In this document: piece after piece, positions 18,888 to 27,342 of the stretch | Layout: each line of letters starts with the position of its first letter | How positions within the stretch are numbered: position 1 is the stretch's first letter | NCBI RefSeq assembly: GCF_018128285.1 | Contig: NZ_CP072380.1 | Coordinates: 1,550,001-1,614,000, forward strand | Direction: 5' to 3' | Source: Atopobium sp. oral taxon 416 | GTDB lineage: Bacteria > Actinomycetota > Coriobacteriia > Coriobacteriales > Atopobiaceae | DNA: 64,000 nucleotides | Position numbers and translations under genes: made by a program | The notes under the pieces: generated by a model | Database searches by the model: none | What the model was told of the DNA's origin: nothing | The model's input: the letters and a program-made list of their open reading frames with translations, nothing else

Positions 18888-19298
18888 CTAAAACTTTTTC
18901 TTTTTGGCAGCCATCACAATGATGACTAAAAGAATACTGATGCCGACGCTGACCATGATATATACCCCATTATAAAATGAAAGGTACTGATTTAATAGCA
19001 GGGCCAACTTTCCTTCCGTATGCATGGTCTTCAGCCCTTTTAATAAAACTTTTTCAATACAGCAAGGGATGATCAATGCTGAAACGTAGAAGATTCCACT
19101 ATATCTTTCTGGCGACATAATGAGATATACTGCACATGCAAGATACGGAATAACCGATAAACAAACTCCCAATATAGTGGTGTTCAAAAAGCCAAACGTA
19201 ATAAAGATCACCCCAATAAGAAGATACATTAAAAGAATGATTATCCAGCCCATAAGCATTTTCTTGAGATGATTCTGTTCTGCGGTTGTTCCTTCCAT
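18888..19298 (-). CDS. Small multi-pass membrane protein of unknown function
   Basis: The 136-residue protein starts at ATG 19298 with GAGAGGAGAG just upstream on the minus strand. It has about four strongly hydrophobic segments (for example LMGWIIILLMYLLIGVIFIT and VSVGISILLVIIVMAA) and ends in a KKKK-rich tail. I recognise no family. Its base composition is clearly more AT-rich than the neighbouring core genes, and it lies between a dead IS3 element and the ileS leader, so recent acquisition is likely. It could be an immunity-type or accessory membrane protein, but nothing in the sequence proves that. Confidence 0.6.
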   Translation of the reverse strand: MEGTTAEQNHLKKMLMGWIIILLMYLLIGVIFITFGFLNTTILGVCLSVIPYLACAVYLIMSPERYSGIFYVSALIIPCCIEKVLLKGLKTMHTEGKLALLLNQYLSFYNGVYIMVSVGISILLVIIVMAAKKKKF

Positions 19299-19437
19299 AC
19301 ACACTCTCCTCTCTGGTAGCATTTTTTGATTTCTGGAAAAGATACAGTGAGCAGTGGAAAGCGCTTGCAGGAGATAGAGATTATCGATAATCATATCGGC
19401 TCTTTTGACAAGTCAAATATAACATTATGGCGTGGAA

Positions 19438-19471
19438 AAGCAGTACAGCCACAGAATAAACTGTACTGCTT
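19438..19471. repeat. Perfect 11-bp inverted repeat
   Basis: AAGCAGTACAG at 19438-19448 and CTGTACTGCTT at 19461-19471 form a perfect stem with a 12-base A-rich loop. On the minus strand the stem is followed by TTCC. It lies in an otherwise featureless AT-rich 250-base gap between the small membrane protein gene and the ileS promoter. It could be a terminator, an operator or the end of a lost mobile element. Confidence 0.5.
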
Positions 19472-19546
19472 ACCATTGAATCGGAAGTGTCCTTATAAAA
19501 GCCTAGCATTCGTCTCGTTTGTTGTTTGTTAAGACCTGGTTGTGAG

Positions 19547-19576
19547 TTGTCCTGACCTGGTGCGGCGTGCTAGGAT
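19547..19576 (+). promoter_or_regulatory. Candidate promoter of the ileS T-box transcript
   Basis: TTGTCC (19547-19552) and TAGGAT (19571-19576) are separated by 18 bases. Transcription would begin around 19583, just ahead of the first T-box stem, which is the expected position. This is pattern matching only. Confidence 0.45.
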
Positions 19577-19582
19577 AAGCCA

Positions 19583-19841
19583 CAGCAGCGATGAAGGAGA
19601 CAAGTACGTCGCGTACCGGACGCACTGAGCGAGCAGGGACGGTGAGAGCCTGTGGCGGATCCGTGCGGCGGAAGATCACTCTAGAGCTTCGGGCTGAACA
19701 AACATACAGATTTAAGTAAGCCTCGACGGGATGGCCACCGTGATAGGCCAGCCGAGTAAGGCGGAATTCCGCTCGCTGGGTGGTTGAACAGGGCTTATTG
19801 TGTGTGCCTTGTCCCAGCAAGAGGGACGGGGCGCATTTTTT
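19583..19841 (+). promoter_or_regulatory. T-box riboswitch (tRNA-Ile specific) upstream of ileS
   Basis: The leader has the hallmark Stem I sequences: GATGAAGGAGACAAGTA at 19590-19606, AGCGAGCAGGGACGGTGAGAGCC at about 19628-19650, and GAAGATCACTC around 19671-19681. The last supplies ATC (19675-19677) as an isoleucine specifier codon. A TGGT at 19781-19784 can pair with the ACCA end of uncharged tRNA, although the usual ACCGCG that follows is replaced by TGAACA. A strong terminator follows. Uncharged tRNA-Ile should stabilise an antiterminator and switch on ileS. Confidence 0.85.
19803..19841 (+). terminator. T-box intrinsic terminator
   Basis: A 13-bp stem (19803-19815 with 19823-19835, three G-U pairs) with a 7-base loop is followed by six Ts at 19836-19841. 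It lies between the TGGT element and the ileS start and is the switchable terminator of the T-box leader. Confidence 0.85.
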
Positions 19842-19895
19842 ATGGTGCATCCCGGATCGAATGAGTAGGCATTGAGTGTGAAAGCGAGGTCAGGG

Positions 19896-22715
19896 ATGGC
19901 AAACAAGTTCGGAAAAACCATGAATTTGCCCCATACCAAATTTCCGATGCGCGCAAGGCTCGCACAGAGAGAGCCAAAGCGCCTCAAAGATTGGGAAGCC
20001 AATGACGTCTTTGGTCAGCTCCTCAAGAAAAATGAAGGGCACGACAAGTTCGTGCTGCACGACGGGCCTCCGTACGCGAACGGCCCGATCCATCTGGGTC
20101 ACGCACAGAACAAGATCTCCAAGGACATCATCAACCGTTACTGGTCAATGAAGGGCAAGCAAACCCCGTACGTCCCGGGTTGGGACTGCCACGGCCAGCC
20201 GATCGAGCACAAAGTCGAGGAGCAGCTCGGAACCGACAAGTTCAACTCCCTCTCCACTGAGAAGATCCGTGAGATCTGCCGTGAGATGGCAGTCGAGCAG
20301 GTCGACACGCAGCGTCAGGGTTTCAAGCGCCTGGGCGTGTTGGCGATGTGGGACAAACCGTACCTCACCTATACGCACAACTACGACGCAACCGATGTGG
20401 AGATCTTCAAGAGGATTTACGACAAGGGCGCTATCTACCGCGGCCGCAAGCCGGTGCACTGGTGCACCCACTGCCATACCGCACTCGCTGAGGCGGAGAT
20501 CGAATACAGCGACGAGGTTTCACCCGCAATCTTTGTCCGCTTTAAGATGACCACCGTACCAAAGGGGCTGGAAGCCTATAAGGACAACCTGTGGGTCGAC
20601 ATCTGGACCACAACGCCGTGGACCCTGCCGGCAGACGACTGCGTCATCCTACACCCGAAGGCGAACTACGTGGCGGTCGTCGTCGACGGACGTACCGAGA
20701 TCATGGCGGAGGCGCTCTATCAGAAGTGCACCGAGAAGTTCGGCTACGCCGACTACACGCTCGCGAGGACCCCTGACGGCGAGGTTTGGAGAGCCACCGG
20801 CAAGGAGCTCGTCCACAACAAGTACTTACAGCCGATCTTCGCGGATCAGGGTGTCGAGGGCGAGTTCATCTATGCGGATTACGTTACGCTTGAAGACGGC
20901 ACCGGTATCGTCCACTCCGCGCCTGGTCACGGTGTCGACGACTACAATGCTGGCATGCGCTTCAATATCCCGGTCGTGATGCCGGTCGACGACGACGGTG
21001 TGTTCTACAAGGGCACGGCCTTAGGTACCGGCGGCCCTTTCTCCGGTATGGAAGTCAATGCTGCGAACCCGAAGATCATCGAGTGGCTCGACAAGCGCGG
21101 TACATTGATCCTGCACGAGGACATCACGCACAGCTATCCACACTGCTGGAGATGCAAGAAGCCGGTCATCTTCCGCGCAACCGATCAGTGGTTTGTCTCG
21201 ATGGATGACACCGGACTGCGCAAGCAGGCCTTGGAGGCGCTCAAGAACGTCGAGTTCTACCCCACGCACTCCGTCAAACGCATCACCGCAATGGTGCAGG
21301 ATAGACCGGATTGGTGCATCTCCCGTCAGCGTAAGTGGGGCGTGCCCATCCCGGCCTTCACCTGCCAGGACTGCGGTGAAACTGTAATTAACGACGACAC
21401 TCTCGACAAGGTAATCGAGCTCTTCAAGAAGAAGGGCTCCGACGCTTGGTTCACCGACGATCCGAAGGAATATCTCGGCGACGTCTGCGTCTGCCCGAAG
21501 TGTGGCGGCCACAACCTGAAGGCCAACTCCGACATTTTCGACGTCTGGTGGGACTCCGGCGTCTCGCATACCGCCGTGTGCAAGCATCGCCCATATTTGA
21601 AGTTCCCCGCGGATATGTACCTCGAGGGGTCAGATCAGCACCGTGGTTGGTTTATGAGCTCCCTTATGACCTCTGTGGGCGCCTACGGCGTGGCACCGTA
21701 TAAGTCCGTGGTAACCCAGGGCTTCACGATGGATGGCAAGGGGCGCAAGATGTCTAAGTCCTTAGGGAACGTAATTGACCCGAACGAGGTCTGCAAGAGC
21801 CGCGGTGCGGACATCATCCGCCTGTGGGTCGCCTCAGTCGATACCTCGACCGACGTCCCCTGCGACGATCAGATCCTGGACCACGTGGGCGACGCCTACC
21901 GCAAGATCAGAAACACCTTCCGCTTCCTGTTGGGTGAGCTCGACGGCCAGTTCGATATGGATATCGATGGCCTCCCGCTCGACCAGCTCACAGCGTATGA
22001 CAAGCTGACCCTGGCCCACATGTGCGAGGTGCACGATAAGGTGGACGAGGCGTACCAGAACTACCGCTTCAATGTGGTATATCGCTACCTCTACGAGTTT
22101 GTGACGGAGCTCTCCAACGGCTATCTGAATGCCACGAAGGACCGTATGTACTGCGGCTCAAAGGATTCTCTAGAGCGCAGAAGCGCGCAGACCACCTGGG
22201 CGTACCTCTTGAGTATGCTCGTGCATGACTTCCAACCGATCCTAGTTTATACGACCGACGAGATGACGGCGTACATGCCAGCATGCTGTAGGGACGACCA
22301 GGAATATGCTGCGCTATTCGATTGGTTCAACAATCCGATGGCCAAAGAGCAGTACGAGAGCTTGCTACCCACCTACGAGGCACTCAGCGAGGCCCGCAAC
22401 ACCTTCACCAAGGCCTACGAGAAGGCTCAGGAAGCAGGTACGATTCCGGAAAAGACCACCCAGGCTTCCCGTGCAGAGCTGACCGCTCCGAAGGAGCTCT
22501 TTGAGCTCTTGAACGGTGAGCACGGCTGCGATCTGGCGGAGCCCTTCGTGTGCTCTGAGGCCACCTTGAAGCAGGGCGACGAGCTTTCCTGCGACGTCCT
22601 GCCTGCGCACGGTGAGCGCTGCCCGCGCTGCTGGAACTACCGTGAGCTCGGCGAGGACGGGCTGTGCCCACGCTGCCATGAGGCGGTCGAGAAAGTACAG
22701 CAGGGTCAGGCGTAG
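19896..22715 (+). CDS. ileS: Isoleucyl-tRNA synthetase
   Basis: It charges tRNA-Ile. The 939-residue protein starts at ATG 19896; an upstream TTG is less likely. The class I motifs are PIHLGHAQNK (HIGH) at about residues 63-72 and GRKMSKSLGN (KMSKS) at about 620-630. Between them lies the CP1 editing domain with TTPWTLPA. The C-terminal zinc knuckle, CPRCWNY followed by CPRCHEAV, is typical of bacterial type 1 IleRS. Expression should be governed by the T-box leader. Confidence 0.98.
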   Translation: MANKFGKTMNLPHTKFPMRARLAQREPKRLKDWEANDVFGQLLKKNEGHDKFVLHDGPPYANGPIHLGHAQNKISKDIINRYWSMKGKQTPYVPGWDCHGQPIEHKVEEQLGTDKFNSLSTEKIREICREMAVEQVDTQRQGFKRLGVLAMWDKPYLTYTHNYDATDVEIFKRIYDKGAIYRGRKPVHWCTHCHTALAEAEIEYSDEVSPAIFVRFKMTTVPKGLEAYKDNLWVDIWTTTPWTLPADDCVILHPKANYVAVVVDGRTEIMAEALYQKCTEKFGYADYTLARTPDGEVWRATGKELVHNKYLQPIFADQGVEGEFIYADYVTLEDGTGIVHSAPGHGVDDYNAGMRFNIPVVMPVDDDGVFYKGTALGTGGPFSGMEVNAANPKIIEWLDKRGTLILHEDITHSYPHCWRCKKPVIFRATDQWFVSMDDTGLRKQALEALKNVEFYPTHSVKRITAMVQDRPDWCISRQRKWGVPIPAFTCQDCGETVINDDTLDKVIELFKKKGSDAWFTDDPKEYLGDVCVCPKCGGHNLKANSDIFDVWWDSGVSHTAVCKHRPYLKFPADMYLEGSDQHRGWFMSSLMTSVGAYGVAPYKSVVTQGFTMDGKGRKMSKSLGNVIDPNEVCKSRGADIIRLWVASVDTSTDVPCDDQILDHVGDAYRKIRNTFRFLLGELDGQFDMDIDGLPLDQLTAYDKLTLAHMCEVHDKVDEAYQNYRFNVVYRYLYEFVTELSNGYLNATKDRMYCGSKDSLERRSAQTTWAYLLSMLVHDFQPILVYTTDEMTAYMPACCRDDQEYAALFDWFNNPMAKEQYESLLPTYEALSEARNTFTKAYEKAQEAGTIPEKTTQASRAELTAPKELFELLNGEHGCDLAEPFVCSEATLKQGDELSCDVLPAHGERCPRCWNYRELGEDGLCPRCHEAVEKVQQGQA

Positions 22716-22751
22716 ATGGATTCACGTCTGACACAGCGTTTAAGATGATCA

Positions 22752-22785
22752 AAGCGGCCGTGTCTGGTGGCATGGCCGCTTATTT
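22752..22785 (+). terminator. Hairpin terminator after ileS
   Basis: AAGCGGCC (22752-22759) pairs with GGCCGCTT (22774-22781) and ATTTTG follows. It is a modest terminator between ileS and lspA and probably allows some readthrough. Confidence 0.5.
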
Positions 22786-22805
22786 TGAGAAAAGGGAGGC
22801 AGAAG

Positions 22806-23291
22806 ATGGTGGCAACGCTCAAGCGGGGGAAGCGTGTAGCGCTGTTCTGTGTCATCGCGGTCGCGATTGTGATAGCTGACCAGCTTGCAAAGGTATGGAT
22901 CCGCGCCCAGCTGCCCCGCGTAGGTGACACCGCTCCGCTAATCCCGGGGATCATCAGGCTCCAGCGCGTCGAGAATACCGGCGCCGCCTTCTCTTTCGGA
23001 GAGGGGAGCGGCTGGGTCTTTGTAGCGGTCGCCCTGGCAGTGTGTATCGTGGCGCTCGTGTGGATTGTACGCAGCAACCTCGAAGTCCCCTTGGCCATCT
23101 CGCTTGCCGCGGTCACAGGTGGCGGTTTCTCCAACATGCTCGACCGGATCTATCAGGGCTCCGTTACGGACTTCTTTGCGATAGTCTTCATGAAGTTCCC
23201 GGTGTTTAATGTTGCGGACATATTTGTTACGGTGGGAGTGATCGCAACATTGATCTGTATATTTGCAGGCGAGGGCGACAATGCAGACTAA
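22806..23291 (+). CDS. lspA: Lipoprotein signal peptidase (signal peptidase II)
   Basis: This membrane aspartyl protease cleaves the signal peptide from prolipoproteins after diacylglyceryl modification. The 161-residue protein has four hydrophobic helices. The conserved VENTGAAFSFG block is present, and the two catalytic aspartates lie in GGFSNMLDRIYQGSVTDFF and FPVFNVADIFV. The start is ATG 22806, preceded by GGGAGGC. The following gene overlaps it by 11 bases, the classic lspA-rluD pairing. Confidence 0.97.
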   Translation: MVATLKRGKRVALFCVIAVAIVIADQLAKVWIRAQLPRVGDTAPLIPGIIRLQRVENTGAAFSFGEGSGWVFVAVALAVCIVALVWIVRSNLEVPLAISLAAVTGGGFSNMLDRIYQGSVTDFFAIVFMKFPVFNVADIFVTVGVIATLICIFAGEGDNAD

Positions 23292-24300
23292 GGTAGTTTC
23301 ATATCTGGTGGGACCTCAAGGCGATCGGCAGCGCCTAGATACTTTCTTAGCCGCCCGGGAGGAGATGCCTTCCCGCAGTGCCTGCGCCTACCTGATTGAG
23401 CATGGAAATGTCACGATCAACGACACCTTAGCTGACAGTAAGAGCGAACGCGTCGCCTTGGGAGACCGGATTCAAGCTCGCCTGATTGTGAAGGACGAAG
23501 GAGCCGGACCGTTGGCGGCCAATCCGAACATCCCACTCGATATCCGCTTTGAAGACCAGTATCTGATTGTGCTCTCCAAACAGGCGGGGCTCGTCTGCCA
23601 TCCTGCGCCCGGCCACACCAATGACACCCTCGCCAATGCGCTTGTGGAGCACTGTGGCTATGACCACCTGGGGAAGCTGCAGGGGGAGGACCGGCCCGGC
23701 ATCGTCCACCGGCTCGATAAAGATACCTCCGGCCTCATGGTCGCTGCCAAAGATGATGCGACACAGAAAGCGCTTCAAGATTTGATACGGCTGCGCGTGC
23801 TTGACCGACGCTATGTGACGTTGGTACAGGGCTACGTGGCACCCAACTCCGGGACTATCCAGACCGGCATCACCCGTTCAAAACGTGACCGGCTGAAGAT
23901 GGCAGTGAGTGAGGCTCCGAGTGCACGGCAGGCGATTACGACCTTCACGACGCTGGAACGCTTTGAGGCAGGGCCACGCGATGAAGGATATTCGCTGCTT
24001 GAGTGTCACCTCTACACCGGCAGGACCCATCAGATCAGAGTGCACATGTGCTACATCGGGCATCCGGTCGTGGGAGATCCGCTCTACGGGCACGGGTCTG
24101 AGGCGGTCAACCTGGGGCTGACAAGGCAGTTTCTTCACTCCTGGTACATCAAGTTCGACCACCCTGTCACGGGACAAACTATAGAGTTAGCTGATCGGTT
24201 GCCCCAAGATCTGTTGGATGTATTAGAATCATTGAAATGCACCTCAATGGGAAGGACCCGACGCGGCGAGGAGATCATTCCGCGATTAAGGGTGCATTGA
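23281..24300 (+). CDS. RluA/RluD-family pseudouridine synthase
   Basis: The 339-residue protein has an N-terminal S4 RNA-binding domain (about 15-75) and an RluA-type catalytic domain with the active-site Asp in HRLDKDTSGLMV (about residues 147-158). GRTHQIRVHM and PLYG lie further on. It isomerises uridine in rRNA (or tRNA) to pseudouridine; the lspA neighbour suggests the RluD branch, but the exact site is not proven. ATG 23281 overlaps the lspA end, with GAGGGCG just ahead. Confidence 0.92.
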   Translation: MQTKVVSYLVGPQGDRQRLDTFLAAREEMPSRSACAYLIEHGNVTINDTLADSKSERVALGDRIQARLIVKDEGAGPLAANPNIPLDIRFEDQYLIVLSKQAGLVCHPAPGHTNDTLANALVEHCGYDHLGKLQGEDRPGIVHRLDKDTSGLMVAAKDDATQKALQDLIRLRVLDRRYVTLVQGYVAPNSGTIQTGITRSKRDRLKMAVSEAPSARQAITTFTTLERFEAGPRDEGYSLLECHLYTGRTHQIRVHMCYIGHPVVGDPLYGHGSEAVNLGLTRQFLHSWYIKFDHPVTGQTIELADRLPQDLLDVLESLKCTSMGRTRRGEEIIPRLRVH

Positions 24301-24346
24301 GCGTTTCACGCAGCCGAAAGGCAGAATCGCGAGAGGGGAAATATCA

Positions 24347-25642
24347 GTGTATTTCATGAGAGTAGGCTTAACGCCAATCGTCATCTTCAACGTGATCATT
24401 TTCCTCTTCTACACCATTTGCTATTTCTATCAGGGAGTCTATCTCTTCTATGGACTGCGGCACGGGAACGTGACACTCCCGAAAGCCAAAAAACAGCACA
24501 CCTTTGCCTACGTGATCGCGGCGCACAATGAGGAGCCCGTCATCGGAAATCTCGTGCACTCGATTCTTAGTCAAGACTATCCCCAAGATAAAATGGATGT
24601 CTACGTGGTGGCGGATGCCTGTACTGACAACACCTACAGAGAAGCAATCGATGCCGGGGCTATCACTTGGGAGCGCAACGACCTGGTCCGTAAAGGCAAG
24701 AGCTGGGTCTTGGATTACGCCTTTAACCGCATCCTCAATGAGACCGGGGACAAGTACGACGGCTTTTTCGTATTCGATGCGGACAACATCGTCTCCCCGA
24801 ACTATACCTCGATCATGAACGATGGGTTTGACCAGGGCTATCTGGTACTCACGAGCTACCGCAACTCGAAGAACTTCGACTCTTCCTGGGTCAGTTCCGC
24901 CTATACGACCTGGTTTCTGCGTGAGGCAAAGTTTTTGAATAATGTCCGTATGATGCTCGGTACGAGCGCCGCAATCTCCGGTTCCGGCTGGTTGGTATCC
25001 CGCTCGATCGTCGAAGGCATGCACGGCTGGGATTTCCACCTGCTCACCGAGGACATTCAGTTCTCCACCTTCTGCGCGTCGAACAACATCCAGATCGGCT
25101 ATGCGCCGGCGGAGTTCTTCGACGAGCAGCCGGTGACCTTCAAGGCTTCCTGGATTCAGCGTATGCGCTGGACGAAAGGCTTCTACCAAGTCTTCTTCAG
25201 CTATGTGCGCGATCTGATGCACGGCATCCACAGAAAGCAGTTCGCCGCGTATGACATGATGATGACAATCGCGCCGGGCATGATCCTGACGCTTGTCTCC
25301 GCCTTCGTGAACCTGACTTATCTCATTGTCGGAGGACTGTCACACGGTTTCTTAGCGACGCAGGGTGAGCTTTTGATGTGCGCCGGGTCGCTGATCATGA
25401 CGTTCGGATCGATGTATGTGGTCTTCTTTATCCTTGCAATCATCACGACAGTCTCCGAACGCAAGCACATCCACTGCCGTAAGGACCGCCGGTGGAGGAT
25501 CTTCACGAACTTCTTCACCTTCCCGATCTTTATGATAAGCTACATCCCCATTACCGTGGTAGCCCTCTTCAAGAAGGTCGAGTGGGTGCCGACGAAACAT
25601 GATATCTCCGTCAGTTTCCAGGATGTTATGAATGAAGGTTAG
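24347..25642 (+). CDS. Membrane glycosyltransferase, family 2
   Basis: The 431-residue protein starts at GTG 24347, eight bases after GAGAGGGG. A hydrophobic N-terminal helix (about 10-30) is followed by a GT-A domain with AAHNEEPVIGNLV, a DADN nucleotide-sugar motif (about residue 144), EDIQ (about 234) and the processive-type QRMRW (about 270-274). Three or four C-terminal membrane helices follow. This layout fits polymerising enzymes related to cellulose or hyaluronan synthases, but the sugar is unknown. It stands alone between rluD and guaB. Confidence 0.88.
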   Translation: MYFMRVGLTPIVIFNVIIFLFYTICYFYQGVYLFYGLRHGNVTLPKAKKQHTFAYVIAAHNEEPVIGNLVHSILSQDYPQDKMDVYVVADACTDNTYREAIDAGAITWERNDLVRKGKSWVLDYAFNRILNETGDKYDGFFVFDADNIVSPNYTSIMNDGFDQGYLVLTSYRNSKNFDSSWVSSAYTTWFLREAKFLNNVRMMLGTSAAISGSGWLVSRSIVEGMHGWDFHLLTEDIQFSTFCASNNIQIGYAPAEFFDEQPVTFKASWIQRMRWTKGFYQVFFSYVRDLMHGIHRKQFAAYDMMMTIAPGMILTLVSAFVNLTYLIVGGLSHGFLATQGELLMCAGSLIMTFGSMYVVFFILAIITTVSERKHIHCRKDRRWRIFTNFFTFPIFMISYIPITVVALFKKVEWVPTKHDISVSFQDVMNEG

Positions 25643-25739
25643 CTTCGCGAACCGTTTCCTTTGAGGCGTCGGCTCGAGGCGCCACGATCTATTCCAACCG
25701 ATATAGGCTCAAACAACAAAGATTGGGGACCAAAACTAC

Positions 25740-27254
25740 ATGGCGACGTTTTTCCCGGGCGAATCCCATACGTTTTCTGAGTATCTGCTGATACCAAGCT
25801 ACTCTTCTTCGAAGTGCATTCCCGACAATGTCTCGCTGAAGACACCGCTGGTGAAATTCAAGAGGGGCGAGGAACCTGCGCTCACGCTCAATATCCCCAT
25901 GGTATCCGCAATTATGCAATCCGTCTCGGGTCCCCGTCTGGCCATTGCATTGGCCCAGCAGGGCGGCATGAGCTTTATCTACGGCTCCCAGAGCGTTGAG
26001 GCCGAGGCGGCGATGGTCACTCAGGTCAAGAGTTACAAGGCAGGCTTCGTTGAGTCTGACTCCACGCTCACCCCGGACATGACGCTGCAGCAGGTGATGG
26101 ATTTGAAAAAGAAGACCGGCCACTCCTGCATGCCGGTGACCGAGGATGGCACCCCGCACGGCAAGCTCCTGGGTATCGTGACCTCCCGTGACTACCGTCC
26201 GTCCCGTGACGACCGTTCCAAGAAGGTCCATGAGTTCATGACACCGTTCGATCAGATGATCGTGGCGTCGCAGGACACAACCTTGAAGACCGCCAACGAT
26301 AGCATCTGGGAGCACAAGCTGAACCAGCTCCCAATCGTCGATGAGAGCCAGCATCTGGTCTCCCTGGTCTTCCGTAAGGACTATGACTCCCACAAATCTA
26401 ACCCTGACGAGCTCCTTGATCCTCAGAAGCGCTACATGGTCGGTGCTGGCATCAATACCCGTGACTACGCAGAGCGCGTTCCGGTGCTCGTGAATGCCGG
26501 GGCAGACTGTCTGTGCATCGACTCCTCTGAGGGCTTCAGTGAGTGGCAAAAGCTCACCCTTGAGTGGATCCGCAAGCACTACGGTGACTCTGTGAAGGTC
26601 GGTGCCGGCAACGTCGTCGACGCAGATGGCTTTAGGTTCCTCGCAGACTGCGGCGCGGACTTCGTAAAGGTCGGCATCGGCGGCGGCTCCATCTGCATCA
26701 CCCGTGAGCAAAAGGGCATCGGTCGTGGCCAGGCATCAGCCTTGATCGATGTATGCGAGGCGCGTGACCAGTACTACAAGGAGACCGGCGTCTACGTGCC
26801 GGTGTGCTCCGACGGCGGCATCGTCTACGACTACCACATGGCGTTGGCGCTTGCGATGGGTGCTGACTTCATGATGCTCGGTCGCTACTTTGCCCGCTTC
26901 GACGAGTCCCCGACCCGCCGTGTCAACGTGAATGGTTCCTACATGAAGGAGTACTGGGGCGAGGGTTCTGCGCGTGCCCGCAACTGGCAGCGCTACGACC
27001 TCGGCGGCGAGAAGAAGCTCTCATTCGTTGAGGGCGTCGACTCCTATGTCCCATATGCAGGACCGTTGAAGGAAAACGTTGAGGCGTCTTTGTTGAAAGT
27101 TCGCGCCACGATGTGCAACTGCGGCGCGCTCGATCTCAAAGAGCTACGCGATAAGGCTAAACTAACCTTAGTCAGTGCAACCTCGCTCGTCGAAGGTGGC
27201 GCTCACGACGTTGTGCTCAAAGATCAAGACCACGATGTGAACTTCCGCTCATAG
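25740..27254 (+). CDS. guaB: IMP dehydrogenase
   Basis: It oxidises IMP to XMP with NAD, the committed step of guanine nucleotide synthesis. The 504-residue protein has the barrel interrupted by two CBS domains (about 100-225). The catalytic cysteine lies in [18 protein letters not shown] (about residue 319), preceded by the KVGAGNV region and followed by [10 protein letters not shown]. The mobile flap differs from the common bacterial YRGMGS type; it reads [21 protein letters not shown] good terminator follows, so it is probably monocistronic. Confidence 0.95.
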   Translation: MATFFPGESHTFSEYLLIPSYSSSKCIPDNVSLKTPLVKFKRGEEPALTLNIPMVSAIMQSVSGPRLAIALAQQGGMSFIYGSQSVEAEAAMVTQVKSYKAGFVESDSTLTPDMTLQQVMDLKKKTGHSCMPVTEDGTPHGKLLGIVTSRDYRPSRDDRSKKVHEFMTPFDQMIVASQDTTLKTANDSIWEHKLNQLPIVDESQHLVSLVFRKDYDSHKSNPDELLDPQKRYMVGAGINTRDYAERVPVLVNAGADCLCIDSSEGFSEWQKLTLEWIRKHYGDSVKVGAGNVVDADGFRFLADCGADFVKVGIGGGSICITREQKGIGRGQASALIDVCEARDQYYKETGVYVPVCSDGGIVYDYHMALALAMGADFMMLGRYFARFDESPTRRVNVNGSYMKEYWGEGSARARNWQRYDLGGEKKLSFVEGVDSYVPYAGPLKENVEASLLKVRATMCNCGALDLKELRDKAKLTLVSATSLVEGGAHDVVLKDQDHDVNFRS

Positions 27255-27292
27255 AAGTATGTCGCTGACAAGTAAACGAGATCTTTGAAGCA

Positions 27293-27319
27293 AGCCCCAC
27301 GGTTTGTGGGGCTGCTTTT
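27293..27319 (+). terminator. Intrinsic terminator of guaB
   Basis: AGCCCCAC (27293-27300) and GTGGGGCT (27306-27313) form a perfect 8-bp stem with loop GGTTT, followed by GCTTTTA. It separates guaB from leuS. Confidence 0.8.
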
Positions 27320-27342
27320 ATGTCTATAAAAGGAGGAACGAG

